A model generated the notes under the pieces. The model made no database searches and was not told where the DNA came from. It saw nothing but the letters and a program-made list of their open reading frames with translations. Shown here in pieces: positions 1 to 8,831 of a stretch of DNA of 64,000 bases. The position numbers were made by a program, and so were the translations under genes. How positions within the stretch are numbered: position 1 is the first letter of the stretch; each line of letters starts with the position of its first letter. The DNA comes from JAUIIK01 sp041390865 (GTDB taxonomy: Bacteria > Chloroflexota > Chloroflexia > Thermomicrobiales > CFX8), in NCBI GenBank assembly GCA_041390865.1, contig JAWKPC010000002.1, positions 408,263 through 472,262 of the forward strand. The letters run 5' to 3'.

Positions 1-1714
1 CTTCCTGACGCCGGACGGTAAGCCTTTCTACGGCGGAACCTACTTTCCACCGAACGACCGCGGCGGCATGCCGGGGTTCCCGCGGGTCATGCAGGGCGTC
101 CACGAAGCGTATCGGGACCGGCGCGAGCAGGTGGAAGCGAGCGCCGAGACGCTGGCGAACCGGCTGGGCGAGGTCTTCCGGAGCGAGCTTCCACCAGGCG
201 CGTTGAAGCCCGAGCTGTTCGAGACCGCGCTCGACAATCTGGAGCGGCAGTACGACGAGACGAATGGCGGGTTCGCCGGCGCGCCGAAATTTCCGGCCGC
301 GATGACCGTCGATCTGCTGCTGAGGATCCACCACCGCAACGGCAGCGATCCGGCACTCCGCATGGCCAATCACACGCTGGACAGGATGGCGCGGGGCGGG
401 CTCTACGATCAGGTTGGCGGAGGGTTCCACCGTTATACCGTCGACGCGGTCTGGCTGGTACCGCACTTCGAGAAGATGCTCTACGACAACGCGCTTCTGG
501 CCGATACCTATGCCCAGGCGTTCCAGGCAACCGGGGAAGCGTTCTACCGGACGATTGCCGGAGAGACGCTGGATTATGTGCTGCGGGAGATGACGTCGCC
601 GGAAGGCGGCTTCTACTCGACCCAGGATGCCGATACCGAAGGCGAAGAGGGGAAGTTCTTCGTCTGGAGACCGGACGAAGTGCGCGAGGTACTGGGCGAT
701 GATGCCGGCAAGGTCATCGAGCTCCTCGGTCTCACCGAGCGGGGAAACTTCGAAGGCTCGAACGTCCTCTCGATCCCGAAGCAGGAAGATCGCATGCGAT
801 GGCGTGACGATGAGTTCTCGCCTCTAAGGCAGCAGTTGTTCGATGCTCGGGCTGACCGGACACACCCCGGACGCGACGACAAGATCCTGACGTCCTGGAA
901 CGGCCTGATGATGCGCGCATTCGCCAACGCGGCCTGGATGCTGGGTTCCGAGAGGTACGCCACCGCTGCGGCCGACAACGCGCGATTCCTGAGGGATAAT
1001 CTCCAGCAACAGGGCAGGCTGCTCCACTCGTACAAGGATGGCGAGGCGCGTATCGATGCGTTTCTCGAGGACTACGCATTCCTGATCGACGGCCTGCTGG
1101 CGCTCTACCGGGCGACCTTCGATCCAGAGTGGATCGAATGGGCAACCGACCTCGCCAGAGTAGCGGTCGACAACTTCTACGATGCCGAGGAAGGCGCGTT
1201 CTACGACACGTCGTCGGCCAGCGAGCGGCTGATCGCCCGGCCGCGCGATCCGTTCGACAACGCGACGCCGTCCGGCAACAGCGTCATCGTCGATAGTCTG
1301 ATCCGGCTGGCGCATCTGATCGGCGACGTCGAGTTCACCCGGCTGGCGCGGGGCGTCATCGAGGAGCACGCTGGAATCGCCGCCGAGCATCCGCACGGAC
1401 TCTCTCGCCTCCTCGTCGCTGCCGATTTCGCCACCGGCCCGAGCGCCGAGATCGCGATCGTCGGTCCAGCGAACGATGCCGGGCGGCAGGATCTGCTGGA
1501 TGCGTTGAGAGACGAGTACCTCCCGCGCGTTGTCGTCGCGGTGGCCGAGCCGGGCGATGGCGCGGCCGAGACGATCGATCTGCTGCTGAGCCGCGAGCTC
1601 GTTGACGGAAAATCCGCCGCCTATGTCTGCATCAACCATGCCTGCCAGATGCCGGTGACGGAACCGGACGCAATGCTCGAGCAGGCCCGGAGTCTGGTCG
1701 GTGAAAGAGGTTAA
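1..1714 (+). CDS. YyaL-type thioredoxin-domain (DUF255) protein, 5' truncated
   Basis: The reading frame is open from the first bases of the window, so the N-terminus lies outside it; the internal ATG at 68 is not the true start. The visible 571 codons begin with FLTPDGKPFYGGTYFPP, the end of the thioredoxin-like domain of the YyaL/SSP411 (spermatogenesis-associated protein 20) family. The rest is the alpha/alpha-barrel part, with family-typical stretches GGGFHRYTVD, WLVPHFEKMLYDNALL, GFYSTQDADTEGEEG and KILTSWNGLMMRA. The catalytic CxxC of the thioredoxin domain would be upstream and cannot be checked. The cellular role of the family is poorly defined. The TAA stop lies 5 bases before the next gene, so the two are probably co-transcribed. 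Confidence 0.9.
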   Translation, partial: FLTPDGKPFYGGTYFPPNDRGGMPGFPRVMQGVHEAYRDRREQVEASAETLANRLGEVFRSELPPGALKPELFETALDNLERQYDETNGGFAGAPKFPAAMTVDLLLRIHHRNGSDPALRMANHTLDRMARGGLYDQVGGGFHRYTVDAVWLVPHFEKMLYDNALLADTYAQAFQATGEAFYRTIAGETLDYVLREMTSPEGGFYSTQDADTEGEEGKFFVWRPDEVREVLGDDAGKVIELLGLTERGNFEGSNVLSIPKQEDRMRWRDDEFSPLRQQLFDARADRTHPGRDDKILTSWNGLMMRAFANAAWMLGSERYATAAADNARFLRDNLQQQGRLLHSYKDGEARIDAFLEDYAFLIDGLLALYRATFDPEWIEWATDLARVAVDNFYDAEEGAFYDTSSASERLIARPRDPFDNATPSGNSVIVDSLIRLAHLIGDVEFTRLARGVIEEHAGIAAEHPHGLSRLLVAADFATGPSAEIAIVGPANDAGRQDLLDALRDEYLPRVVVAVAEPGDGAAETIDLLLSRELVDGKSAAYVCINHACQMPVTEPDAMLEQARSLVGERG

Positions 1715-1719
1715 CTCTC

Positions 1720-2370
1720 TTGGTTGCGAAATCCGGGGCCTCCCCGATTGCGGACGAGATCAACCGGCGAATCGAAGGCCTTCAGGACCGCTCGACCGGT
1801 GCGGTGCGGAAGGTCCGACGTGAATACTCGAAGCGGCTGCGGACGGAATCGCCGGACGTGGTCCGAGCCGTCGCGATGGCACTGCTGGAGCGGCATCGCT
1901 GGGTTGCCTACGAGCTTCTCTATCATCATCCGGATGGCTTCAATGGAGTTGGCATCGACGAAGTCGAAGCGCTCGGCAGGGGGCTGGATAGCTGGGCCAG
2001 CGTCGACGCGTTTGCCCGTTACATTTCGGGAGCCGCATGGCAGCGGGGCCTGATCTCGGATGATGACGTTCGCCGGTGGACGACATCTCCGGACCGTTTC
2101 TGGCGCAGGGCGGCCCTTGTTTCGACGGTGCCGCTGAACTTGCGGGCTGCCGGCGGCACCGGGGATGCCCGGCGGACGCTCGAGATCTGCACCTTACTGG
2201 TCGACGACAGAGACGACACCGTCGTGAAGGCCCTGTCCTGGGCGCTTCGCGAACTGGTGCTCTGGGATCCGGACGCGGTCCGGTCTTTTGTCGACGAGCA
2301 TGACGACGTTCTTGCGGCGAGAGTGAAGCGAGAGGTACGGAGCAAGCTGGAGACGGGCAGGAAGAACTGA
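1720..2370 (+). CDS. DNA alkylation repair (AlkD-like) HEAT-repeat protein
   Basis: A 216-residue all-helical protein starting at TTG, 5 bases after the YyaL-like gene. It resembles the AlkD/AlkC glycosylase superfamily, which removes positively charged alkylated bases with HEAT-like repeats. Landmarks are W-T-T-S-P-D-R-F-W-R-R-A-A near residues 120-135 and DDTVVKALSWALRE near 170-185, matching the family pattern of W..s.d.fwrR.A followed by D..V.KA.sWaLRe. It is close to the usual length of about 220-240. Catalytic residues cannot be assigned with confidence, so enzymatic activity is inferred from family. The first residues are weakly constrained, and no strong ribosome binding site is visible. 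Confidence 0.75.
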   Translation: MVAKSGASPIADEINRRIEGLQDRSTGAVRKVRREYSKRLRTESPDVVRAVAMALLERHRWVAYELLYHHPDGFNGVGIDEVEALGRGLDSWASVDAFARYISGAAWQRGLISDDDVRRWTTSPDRFWRRAALVSTVPLNLRAAGGTGDARRTLEICTLLVDDRDDTVVKALSWALRELVLWDPDAVRSFVDEHDDVLAARVKREVRSKLETGRKN

Positions 2371-2377
2371 GGCTGGC

Positions 2378-2414
2378 TCCTCCCCTGCCCCCTCCTCGAA
2401 TTCGAGGGAGGGGA
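2378..2414. repeat. REP-like palindrome, CCTCGAATTCGAGG core
   Basis: Directly after the AlkD-like gene is a C-rich run leading into a palindrome centred on GAATTC, followed by GAGGGAGGGG. The same core and flanks recur at 57441-57593, and a diverged unit lies at 25778-25815. It could act as an RNA hairpin or a dispersed repeat; there is no T run to support a terminator. Confidence 0.6.
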
Positions 2415-2542
2415 TCTGCGCGCTACGGCTAGGTTTCAGGGCTGAGCAATGGGCTTGACCGGATTCCGGGCTCACCTCCAGCGACGACGGAAACACAGCT
2501 GCTCGCATTACACGGTTTCACGGTGACCAGAGCAGGAGACTC

Positions 2543-2630
2543 GTAGGGGGCGTGATGAATCACGTCCGCGCTTGGAGGCCACATACGTACGATGGTTGGG
2601 TCTACCGGGCGTGATGATTCACGCCCCTAC
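2543..2630. repeat. Inverted repeat of the GTAGGGG...CCCCTAC family
   Basis: A left arm starting GTAGGGGGCGTGATGAATCA (2543-2564) is mirrored by a right arm ending TCACGCCCCTAC (2610-2630), separated by about 45 bases. Similar GTAGGGG / CCCCTAC bounded palindromes occur at 49011-49086 and near 59650-59685. The stretch 2371-2701 contains no convincing gene beyond these repeats. Confidence 0.6.
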
Positions 2631-2701
2631 ACCATCGCGCCATATATTGCCGGAAACAGTATTATGAGGGCCGCATCTTCCTGCAACCTACGAACTACCA
2701 A

Positions 2702-3673
2702 CTACAAACTCACCCCGGGAAGTCCGACGCCGGGGGCGGGGCGTTCGAGGAGGACATCGCGGCGGAAGCGGAAGAGTTCGGCGGGGCGTCCTCCGGTGCC
2801 GGTCGTCTTGCCGGTGCCCTCGACGAGACCGGCTCGCTCGACCAATCGCCGGAAGTTCTGCTTGTGGAGCCTGGTGCCGCTGAGCGCCTCGACGACCTGC
2901 TGCAGCTGGAGCAGCGTGAAGACTTCCGGCAGAAGCTCGAAGACGACCGGGCGATACTGGATCTTCCCGCGAATGCGGCTGATAGCCGTGGCTGTGATCC
3001 TGCGGTGGTCGTAGGCCAGCGGCCGGCCCGGAACGAGTTGGACGCCGTCGAGATCGAGTGGCGCGGAGCTGGATATGGCCAGATCCTGGTGGAACTCCTC
3101 GACGAGCCCGGCTTCCCAGAGCAGCTCGTAGCGATCGAGAGCCCGTTCGGGATCCCAGTGGGACGTCCCGGCGCCGAATGCGATCGCGATCCGGTCCCGG
3201 CGCTGGCCGGCGGATGCTTCCGTTCCTGCGCCGTCCGCCCAGTCCTCGAGGGCGGGAAGGATCGTCGACTCGATCATCTCCGGTCTGCCGGTGCGGTGAT
3301 CCTCCCACGGGAAGAGGCGATACCAGCCCTGCCACCAGACGCCGGGAGAAGCGGGCAGCTCTCGTTCCCGGATCAGGGCCAGATAGGTGACCGAGAGGAC
3401 CCGGGCCGGCTCGGAAAGCTCCCGGTTCAGATCACCGAAGGTATAGAGCTGCTCGACATAACCGAGCTCCAGTCCGGTCCGCTCCCGAACCCAGCGCCGG
3501 ACGCCAAGCTCGAGCGTGCGATCCCGCTCGGCGTCGAGCTGACCGAATGGCAGCGTCGGCCGGGCGTCTTTCCCTTGGAGAGTGAGAATGCGCGGCGTAC
3601 CGTCGGTGACGGCGACGATAGCGGCATTGAGGCGGACAACGATCGGTAGTGGCACTTGGACTTCCGTCGACAC
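2702..3673 (-). CDS. NUDIX-like protein with NrtR-type winged-helix C-terminus
   Basis: A 323-residue protein of the NrtR/COG4111-like group: an N-terminal NUDIX-fold region (residues about 10-150) and a C-terminal winged helix (about 225-315). The C-terminal LHKQNFRRLVERAGLVEGTG followed by GGRPAELFRFRRD is the characteristic winged-helix signature of NUDIX-related transcriptional regulators of NAD and sugar metabolism. The NUDIX box is degenerate: only ERDRTLELGVRRWVRERTGL is left where GX5EX7REUXEEXGU is expected, so hydrolysis is unlikely and ligand sensing is the likelier role (inference). It stands alone, convergent with the preceding genes. A NAD synthetase gene lies in the same window at 49 kb, but not next to it. 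Confidence 0.7.
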   Translation of the reverse strand: MSTEVQVPLPIVVRLNAAIVAVTDGTPRILTLQGKDARPTLPFGQLDAERDRTLELGVRRWVRERTGLELGYVEQLYTFGDLNRELSEPARVLSVTYLALIRERELPASPGVWWQGWYRLFPWEDHRTGRPEMIESTILPALEDWADGAGTEASAGQRRDRIAIAFGAGTSHWDPERALDRYELLWEAGLVEEFHQDLAISSSAPLDLDGVQLVPGRPLAYDHRRITATAISRIRGKIQYRPVVFELLPEVFTLLQLQQVVEALSGTRLHKQNFRRLVERAGLVEGTGKTTGTGGRPAELFRFRRDVLLERPAPGVGLPGVSL

Positions 3674-3714
3674 TGAACGTTTCGCATCGTCGTGAGTGTA
3701 CCGACTGGCTTCGA

Positions 3715-4845
3715 TCAGCCGTCATGCCCGCATGCCGGAAAGGTGTTGTCGAGCCACTCCACCGCCGCATCCAGGACGGGATCATCCGTCCGCGGCTGCG
3801 TCGACCCATCGGCCTCGATCTGTACATCCGGGATGATCGATGCATCGTATGGCTGGCCGGTGCGATCCGCCATGCGGGCGACGGTGAGGATGATCCACGC
3901 TCCGTCGGGCATCTCGTAGACATCGTTTGACGTCGGGACACCTGCGGTCGCCTGCCCGAAGCTTCGGGTTTCCGGCCTGCCGCGGAACGCGATCGCAACG
4001 GCTTCCCCCGAGCTTCCCGTTTCGTGGCCGGTCAGGACCGCGACCGGTGGTTGCGGGTTCTCGGGGATGTAAGCGGGCGCCTTCGCCCAGAGGACGTCTC
4101 CTTCATAGGCTCTGCCGTCCCTGATCGTCCAGTCGATGGATGAGCCGTCCGGATAGACGAAGGAGCCGACGACGCCGTCACCAAGGATCGGGCTGATGCC
4201 GGCCAGCATCGGCCACATGTTGCCGCCGGAGTTCTCCCGCAGATCGACGATCCAGCCGCAGACCTCCGGACTGTCAAGCTGACGGATGACCTGCACGGCC
4301 GTCTCCGCGTATTGCCCGGCTGCTTCGCCGGTCCCGGTGACGCGCGGCAACTCGAAGTAGGCGATGCCGTGCTCCAGCCGGCGCCCCTCCGGCATCGGGC
4401 CGGATGGCGATCCATGTTCGGCAGATCGGGCGGCGATCGGGTTCAGGAACGCGCTGTGATCGTCGCCGAGCAGATCCAATGTGTCACGGAGGATCTCGTA
4501 GATTTCCAGCCTGGTCTCGACTGTGGACGCGCGTTCATGCGCCCGGGCCCGAACGGTGGGCCAGTCGACTTCGGACCGGTAGAGTGCGTTCTGCTCGATG
4601 TAGTCCAGTCCCTCGTCAAGGTAGGCGATCCATTCCTGGCGAGGAAGCGTTGCTGCCGGTTGTGCGGTCGGGGACGGCGTTGCGGGAACGATGGCTGCAG
4701 CCGTTGCCGTAGGCGACGAGATGGCTGATCTGGTCGGGGGAGCCGTCGAGACCGGCTGCGGCGTGGCTGTGTCGGTCATCCGGGCAGCCCCGGAACAGCC
4801 GCTAAGGATCATGAAGATGGTTGCCAGCAGCCAGAAGGGTTTCAC
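3715..4845 (-). CDS. S41-family serine peptidase, lipoprotein
   Basis: A 376-residue exported protein. The N-terminus has a hydrophobic segment ending in the lipobox LSGC (Cys about 17), followed by a Thr/Pro/Ala-rich linker to about residue 70. The remainder matches C-terminal-processing-type S41 peptidases: WIVDLRENSGGNMWPMLAGI contains the core strand, and TGHETGSSGEAVAIAFRG holds the probable nucleophilic Ser (around 275), followed by TRSFGQATAGVPTSN. No PDZ domain is evident between linker and catalytic core. It probably acts on proteins outside the membrane; the substrate is unknown. It is transcribed in the same direction as the NUDIX gene, with a 41-base gap. Confidence 0.85.
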   Translation of the reverse strand: MKPFWLLATIFMILSGCSGAARMTDTATPQPVSTAPPTRSAISSPTATAAAIVPATPSPTAQPAATLPRQEWIAYLDEGLDYIEQNALYRSEVDWPTVRARAHERASTVETRLEIYEILRDTLDLLGDDHSAFLNPIAARSAEHGSPSGPMPEGRRLEHGIAYFELPRVTGTGEAAGQYAETAVQVIRQLDSPEVCGWIVDLRENSGGNMWPMLAGISPILGDGVVGSFVYPDGSSIDWTIRDGRAYEGDVLWAKAPAYIPENPQPPVAVLTGHETGSSGEAVAIAFRGRPETRSFGQATAGVPTSNDVYEMPDGAWIILTVARMADRTGQPYDASIIPDVQIEADGSTQPRTDDPVLDAAVEWLDNTFPACGHDG

Positions 4846-4966
4846 ACTGCCCTACTTCGGATTCGTCGATAGTTCATCTGGAAAGAACTACGACGAAGAC
4901 GGAAGTATGTGACGGCTTGAGCGGGGGTACGGTACAGGGAGTTGGTTCGGGTTGAAGGTTGCCGGA

Positions 4967-5317
4967 CTAGACGCGGATCATGTGTTCGATGTCGAGCAGG
5001 TGCTCGGTCAGCGTCGGGCGAATGCGCCGGGCATCGATGCCGGGCTCCGTGAGCACGATCAACCGGAGATCGCTGCCGCTGACGACGTGAATAGCTCCGA
5101 ACTCCGAGACGACGTCCCAGTAATTTGGTCCGTCTTCTCCCGGCCGGTCTACCACGACCGCGGTTGCCGCCAGATGCTCGGCATCCGGTACGTTGGTCGC
5201 CGCGTTGGCGACGAGCAAGCCGTCGACCGTCGTGATGACGGCTCCCAGGATCGCCTGGTATTCGAGAAGGTCGAGCAACCTGCTCTCAACTCCGGAACCA
5301 CGGCTACCTGCCGGCAT
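4967..5317 (-). CDS. Roadblock/LC7 domain protein
   Basis: A 116-residue protein starting MPAGSRG at 5317, with AGGA seven bases upstream. The sequence LLEYQAILGAVITTVDGLLVANA, then AATAVVV and LRLIVLTEP, follows the roadblock/LC7 fold, used in bacteria as a small dimeric partner of GTPases or scaffold proteins. It lies downstream of the long acidic TPR gene in the same orientation, 128 bases after its stop, with a 17-bp hairpin in between. A better-placed SD (GGAG) precedes another ATG at 5351, but that frame stops after 15 codons; it may be a leader peptide or chance. The open frame continues upstream of 5317 without homology. A role together with the TPR protein is inference. Confidence 0.75.
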   Translation of the reverse strand: MPAGSRGSGVESRLLDLLEYQAILGAVITTVDGLLVANAATNVPDAEHLAATAVVVDRPGEDGPNYWDVVSEFGAIHVVSGSDLRLIVLTEPGIDARRIRPTLTEHLLDIEHMIRV

Positions 5318-5393
5318 AGTTGCATCCTGCTTCCGTCTGCTGGTCAGCCATAGCTTTGCTCCTTCGCCAGGCCGGTCCCGGTTTCCTGGTCGC

Positions 5394-5432
5394 CGATTCC
5401 TGCGGGCGCACAACCTGCGCCCGCAGGAATCG
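5394..5432. other. Perfect 17-bp intercistronic hairpin
   Basis: Two perfectly complementary 17-base arms (5394-5410 and 5416-5432) around a 5-base loop lie between the stop codon of the TPR gene and the roadblock gene. There is no T run on the minus strand, so a rho-independent terminator is unlikely; mRNA processing or differential stability is possible. Confidence 0.7.
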
Positions 5433-5445
5433 CGATCACATCGGA

Positions 5446-8400
5446 CTACATCTTGATTTCGCGCATGAGACGCCGGGTAGCCATCGCCATCGAGGCATGG
5501 TTGCGCGCCTGGGCGCCATCGCCGCGCCGCCGGTAAATGTCGGCCAGCAGCCTGTGGGCCAGATCCGCTTCGAGATCGTTGTAGGCGCATTGCTCCAGCG
5601 ACGTGATGATGGCATTGTGGCGGCCCGGGGCGTGCCGGATGAGCCAGCGATACTCGGTAAATGCCGCGTGAATCTCACCCTGATCCAGCAGGGCTTCGGC
5701 GTACTCCCAGCGAGCTTCGTCGTCGCGCGGATCGGCTTCTACTCTTGCCTGCAACGCATCAAGCTCGCCCGAGTCCGCGGCTCGCTCCTCGAGATCGACC
5801 TGATCGAATTCTTCGACAGCTTCCGATTCCGTTTCGGTCAGCGGCGCTTCCGGTTCGCTCATCTCGACAGGTAGGTCTTCAATCCCGGCCGGTTCGTCGG
5901 CTTCCAGTGCAGGAAGCATACGGTCGCCTTTGATTGTGCCCTGGTCGACGAGGGCGGCCTTTGCCTGGCGAGTGCGCTCGAAGAGATCGCCGTCCACTAC
6001 CAGTTGATCGGCTGTCGGGGTGACGACGTTCGCGTGCGGTTCGACGGTCTCCTCGATGGTCGCGCCGACATCCGAGGCCTGGACCATTTCGACAGGAGCG
6101 CGGCCCTGGTCCCGATTCAGCCGGTCGAGGTTCTCTCGTGCTGCCTGCTCGACTTCAGCCATGCGCTGTTCGAATTGCGGGTCGAGCGATCCGCTGGTCA
6201 GCTCCTGGGTGATGTCCAGATGATGGTCAACGCCGTCTGGTAGCTCGGGATCGAGCAGCGGCTCTTCGTCGGGGGCCGCTTCGGAAACCTCGTTGAGCAG
6301 CTCCTGGACGTTCAGTCCGGCGCTCTCATCCTGTTGTTCCCAGGGAAGCACGCCGAACTCGAACGAATCCGATCCCTCAACATCCTCGAAGTCCTCGAGG
6401 GCGAAGGGTTCGAGTCCTGGAACATCTTCCAGCCCGCCGAGCGTGTCCGATACGTTTTCGGTTGGCTGCGGTTCCGGCTGGGGGGCTTCCCCGGCAGGAG
6501 TCTCCGGTTGCGCGGTCGGGCGCGCCGGCGCTGCGGGTTCCACCGAGGTGACGAAGTCCATGTCCTCATCGTCGAGCGCGAACGGCTCGAGACCGAAGTC
6601 ATCAATATCCAGCAGCTGGTCGTTGCCGCTGTCTCCACCGGGCGTCGCCGATGCAAGCTGGGCGTCGATCTCGTCCCATCCTTCGGCAAGTGAGGGGAAT
6701 GCCGGGCTCTCGTCCGATGATTCCTCGCTTGAGGGCTGCCCCGCGCCGGTCGCCGTGCGCGTCGGATCGAAGGGGGCCAATCCCTCGTTGCCAAGCTCTC
6801 CAAGTAGACGGGTGAAGCCGGTGCCGGACTGGACGGCCGGCGGCGCTGCGGCCGGTTCGGGTTCGATCGAGCTGTCTGCAGGTTCCGATTTCGCGGCCGT
6901 CGGTTCCTGCTCCTCGGATTCGCCGAGGATCATCGTGCCGCGATCCACCTCATCGACGTCCATCTCTGCGTCGGGTTCTTCGACGTCGGGAAGTTCGGGG
7001 AAGTCGTCATCGTCTCCCGATGCATTGCCGAGGCTGCCACCGCCGCTGAAAAAGCCGGGGGCGACTTTTGGCGGTCCTCCGCCGATCTGAACGGCGTCCG
7101 GATCCTCGATCTTGATGTCGAAATCGATATCCGAATCTTCGAAGAATCCGGAGGACTTCTGGACGGGCTCGCCATCCGATGCGCCGAAGTCATCCAGGCT
7201 CATCGGTTCGATGCCTTCGAAGTCACCCAGCAGGTCGCCAAGCTCGGCGTCGTCGACCGGCTCATCGGAAAACGGAGGAGTGGGGTCGTCTCCAAGCTCC
7301 ATGTCGAGCAGGTTGAGACTGGGTACGGAGACTTCTTCATCCCCGTCGTCAAAACTAAATGGCTCTTCATCAATCGGCTCTTCCGACATCGATTCGTCCG
7401 CGAAATGTTCGGCGATGTCGTCCATGGTTTCTTCGGCTGCCGCCGGGGATACCGGTTCGACCTCGACCGTGTCCGGCTCTTCTTCGGCCTCGATTGTTTC
7501 CGGAACAAAGGAGGACGTCGTCGGTTCCACCGGGATCTCCGGCATCTCGTCGGAGAACTCTTCAAGGCGGATCGGCTGGAGATCGTCGATATCGGTTATC
7601 TCGTCGGATTCTTGATCCGGTTGGAAGGTGAAGTCGGGGGCCGGCACGAATTGCGGGCGCTCGCTGACGACGGCGTCGGCCCGTTCTTCGAGCACCGGCT
7701 GATGCTCGGGGTCGACGAGCAGGAAATCGGCGTCGGCGTCCGGCTGCCTCGCAAGCATCGCAGCGGCGATCATGCTGTCGGGGTCGAGGCGCCGCAAGCG
7801 CTCGCGGTACTCCAGCGCCAGGTCGGTATCGCCGGTGCGGTGTTCGAGGTCAGCCAGAATGACAAGCGCCGGAACGAGCTCGCTGTGATCTTTCAGAAAC
7901 TCGCGGGCGATCTCGGCTGCGTCCGGGTTCTCACCGAGGATCCAGAGCGTCTCGGCCAATCCCATCCAGAGATCAATCCGGTCAGGTAGGGCGATCAGCG
8001 CCGACTGGTACTCCTTGATGGCCCGGCGCAATCGAGCGCCGTTGGCGTGAATCTGGGCCAGGGCGGCGTGAGTCAGCCGCAGCCTGCCGTCGGAGCCGTA
8101 GCGCTTCTCGGCGACGCGGTTGATCGGTTCACGGTACTGGGCGTCGTATGGAGCAAGCTCCCAGGCGACCTGGCAATAGGCCAGCGCGTGCTCGAGCACG
8201 CCGCGGTCCTCAGCGATCAGGCCCAGACCGAGGTAGGCTGAGGCGTCGCGGGGATCATGAGAGAGCAGGCGGGCGAACCAGGTCTCCGCCTCGGCGGAAT
8301 CCCCCTGTTCGAGGTACGCCAGCCCGAGCAAACGGTGTGCCGCGCTGTAATGCGGGTACTGGTCGATGATGTTTGTACACGATTCAACGACGGAGCGATA

Positions 8401-8460
8401 GTCTCCGTTGTCAAAGGCTGTCTGCGCCTGTTCGATCGTGGCACCGAGAGAATTGCTCAT
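5446..8460 (-). CDS. Long acidic scaffold protein with terminal TPRs and repeated PF(A/S)LDD motifs
   Basis: A 1,004-residue protein. Residues 1-240 form tetratricopeptide repeats (AAHRLLGLAYLEQGDSAEAE, ASAYLGLGLIAEDRGVLEHA, DLWMGLAETLWILGENPDAA). A very acidic, Pro/Ser-rich, probably disordered region covers about 240-900. The last 100 residues return to helical repeats (ARWEYAEALLDQGEIHAAFTE). Within the acidic region a short motif recurs: LQPIRLEEF, IEPMSLDDFG, LAPFDPTR, LEPFALDDED and LEPFALEDFED. Similar motif-bearing TPR proteins are, to my recollection, common in Chloroflexota. There is no signal peptide or membrane segment, so a cytoplasmic scaffold is likely. The downstream roadblock gene suggests a complex. 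The function is unknown. Confidence 0.85.
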   Translation of the reverse strand: MSNSLGATIEQAQTAFDNGDYRSVVESCTNIIDQYPHYSAAHRLLGLAYLEQGDSAEAETWFARLLSHDPRDASAYLGLGLIAEDRGVLEHALAYCQVAWELAPYDAQYREPINRVAEKRYGSDGRLRLTHAALAQIHANGARLRRAIKEYQSALIALPDRIDLWMGLAETLWILGENPDAAEIAREFLKDHSELVPALVILADLEHRTGDTDLALEYRERLRRLDPDSMIAAAMLARQPDADADFLLVDPEHQPVLEERADAVVSERPQFVPAPDFTFQPDQESDEITDIDDLQPIRLEEFSDEMPEIPVEPTTSSFVPETIEAEEEPDTVEVEPVSPAAAEETMDDIAEHFADESMSEEPIDEEPFSFDDGDEEVSVPSLNLLDMELGDDPTPPFSDEPVDDAELGDLLGDFEGIEPMSLDDFGASDGEPVQKSSGFFEDSDIDFDIKIEDPDAVQIGGGPPKVAPGFFSGGGSLGNASGDDDDFPELPDVEEPDAEMDVDEVDRGTMILGESEEQEPTAAKSEPADSSIEPEPAAAPPAVQSGTGFTRLLGELGNEGLAPFDPTRTATGAGQPSSEESSDESPAFPSLAEGWDEIDAQLASATPGGDSGNDQLLDIDDFGLEPFALDDEDMDFVTSVEPAAPARPTAQPETPAGEAPQPEPQPTENVSDTLGGLEDVPGLEPFALEDFEDVEGSDSFEFGVLPWEQQDESAGLNVQELLNEVSEAAPDEEPLLDPELPDGVDHHLDITQELTSGSLDPQFEQRMAEVEQAARENLDRLNRDQGRAPVEMVQASDVGATIEETVEPHANVVTPTADQLVVDGDLFERTRQAKAALVDQGTIKGDRMLPALEADEPAGIEDLPVEMSEPEAPLTETESEAVEEFDQVDLEERAADSGELDALQARVEADPRDDEARWEYAEALLDQGEIHAAFTEYRWLIRHAPGRHNAIITSLEQCAYNDLEADLAHRLLADIYRRRGDGAQARNHASMAMATRRLMREIKM

Positions 8461-8831
8461 TGTTTACCTGTACCCTTGAACGTTCGACGTGTCGCAATTG
8501 CTGTGCGCGGCCCGTTTCGGGAAAATCCGATATGCCCGACGCACAGTAGGCAAGAACCGCGGCACCTGCATTATATGGAGCTAAGCCGTATTGCCATAGC
8601 CTAACTGGTAGCCGATTACTCCCAAAATGGCGATTCGTCTCCCGTTAGCGAGGGGATGCACCGCCGGACCGATGTGCGGCACTTGCTGTCTCGACGCGAC
8701 TATTGTGCCAATCCGGCAAGACTCCAACCCCCGTACGGGCCCATCAGGACTTTCTGCTCTCAACATCCATTTCACAAGCTCCGAAAATGTAGAATAGGAG
8801 TCAGATCTCCCGGGGGACTGACTCGAAGGTA
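8461..8831. other. Divergent intergenic region
   Basis: This 371-base gap separates the divergent TPR and HD-GYP genes and should hold both promoters. I see no convincing -35/-10 pair. A short hairpin with 7-base arms (8798-8804 and 8818-8824) and inner complementarity TCCC/GGGA lies just before the HD-GYP gene. No RNA gene was recognised. Confidence 0.4.
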
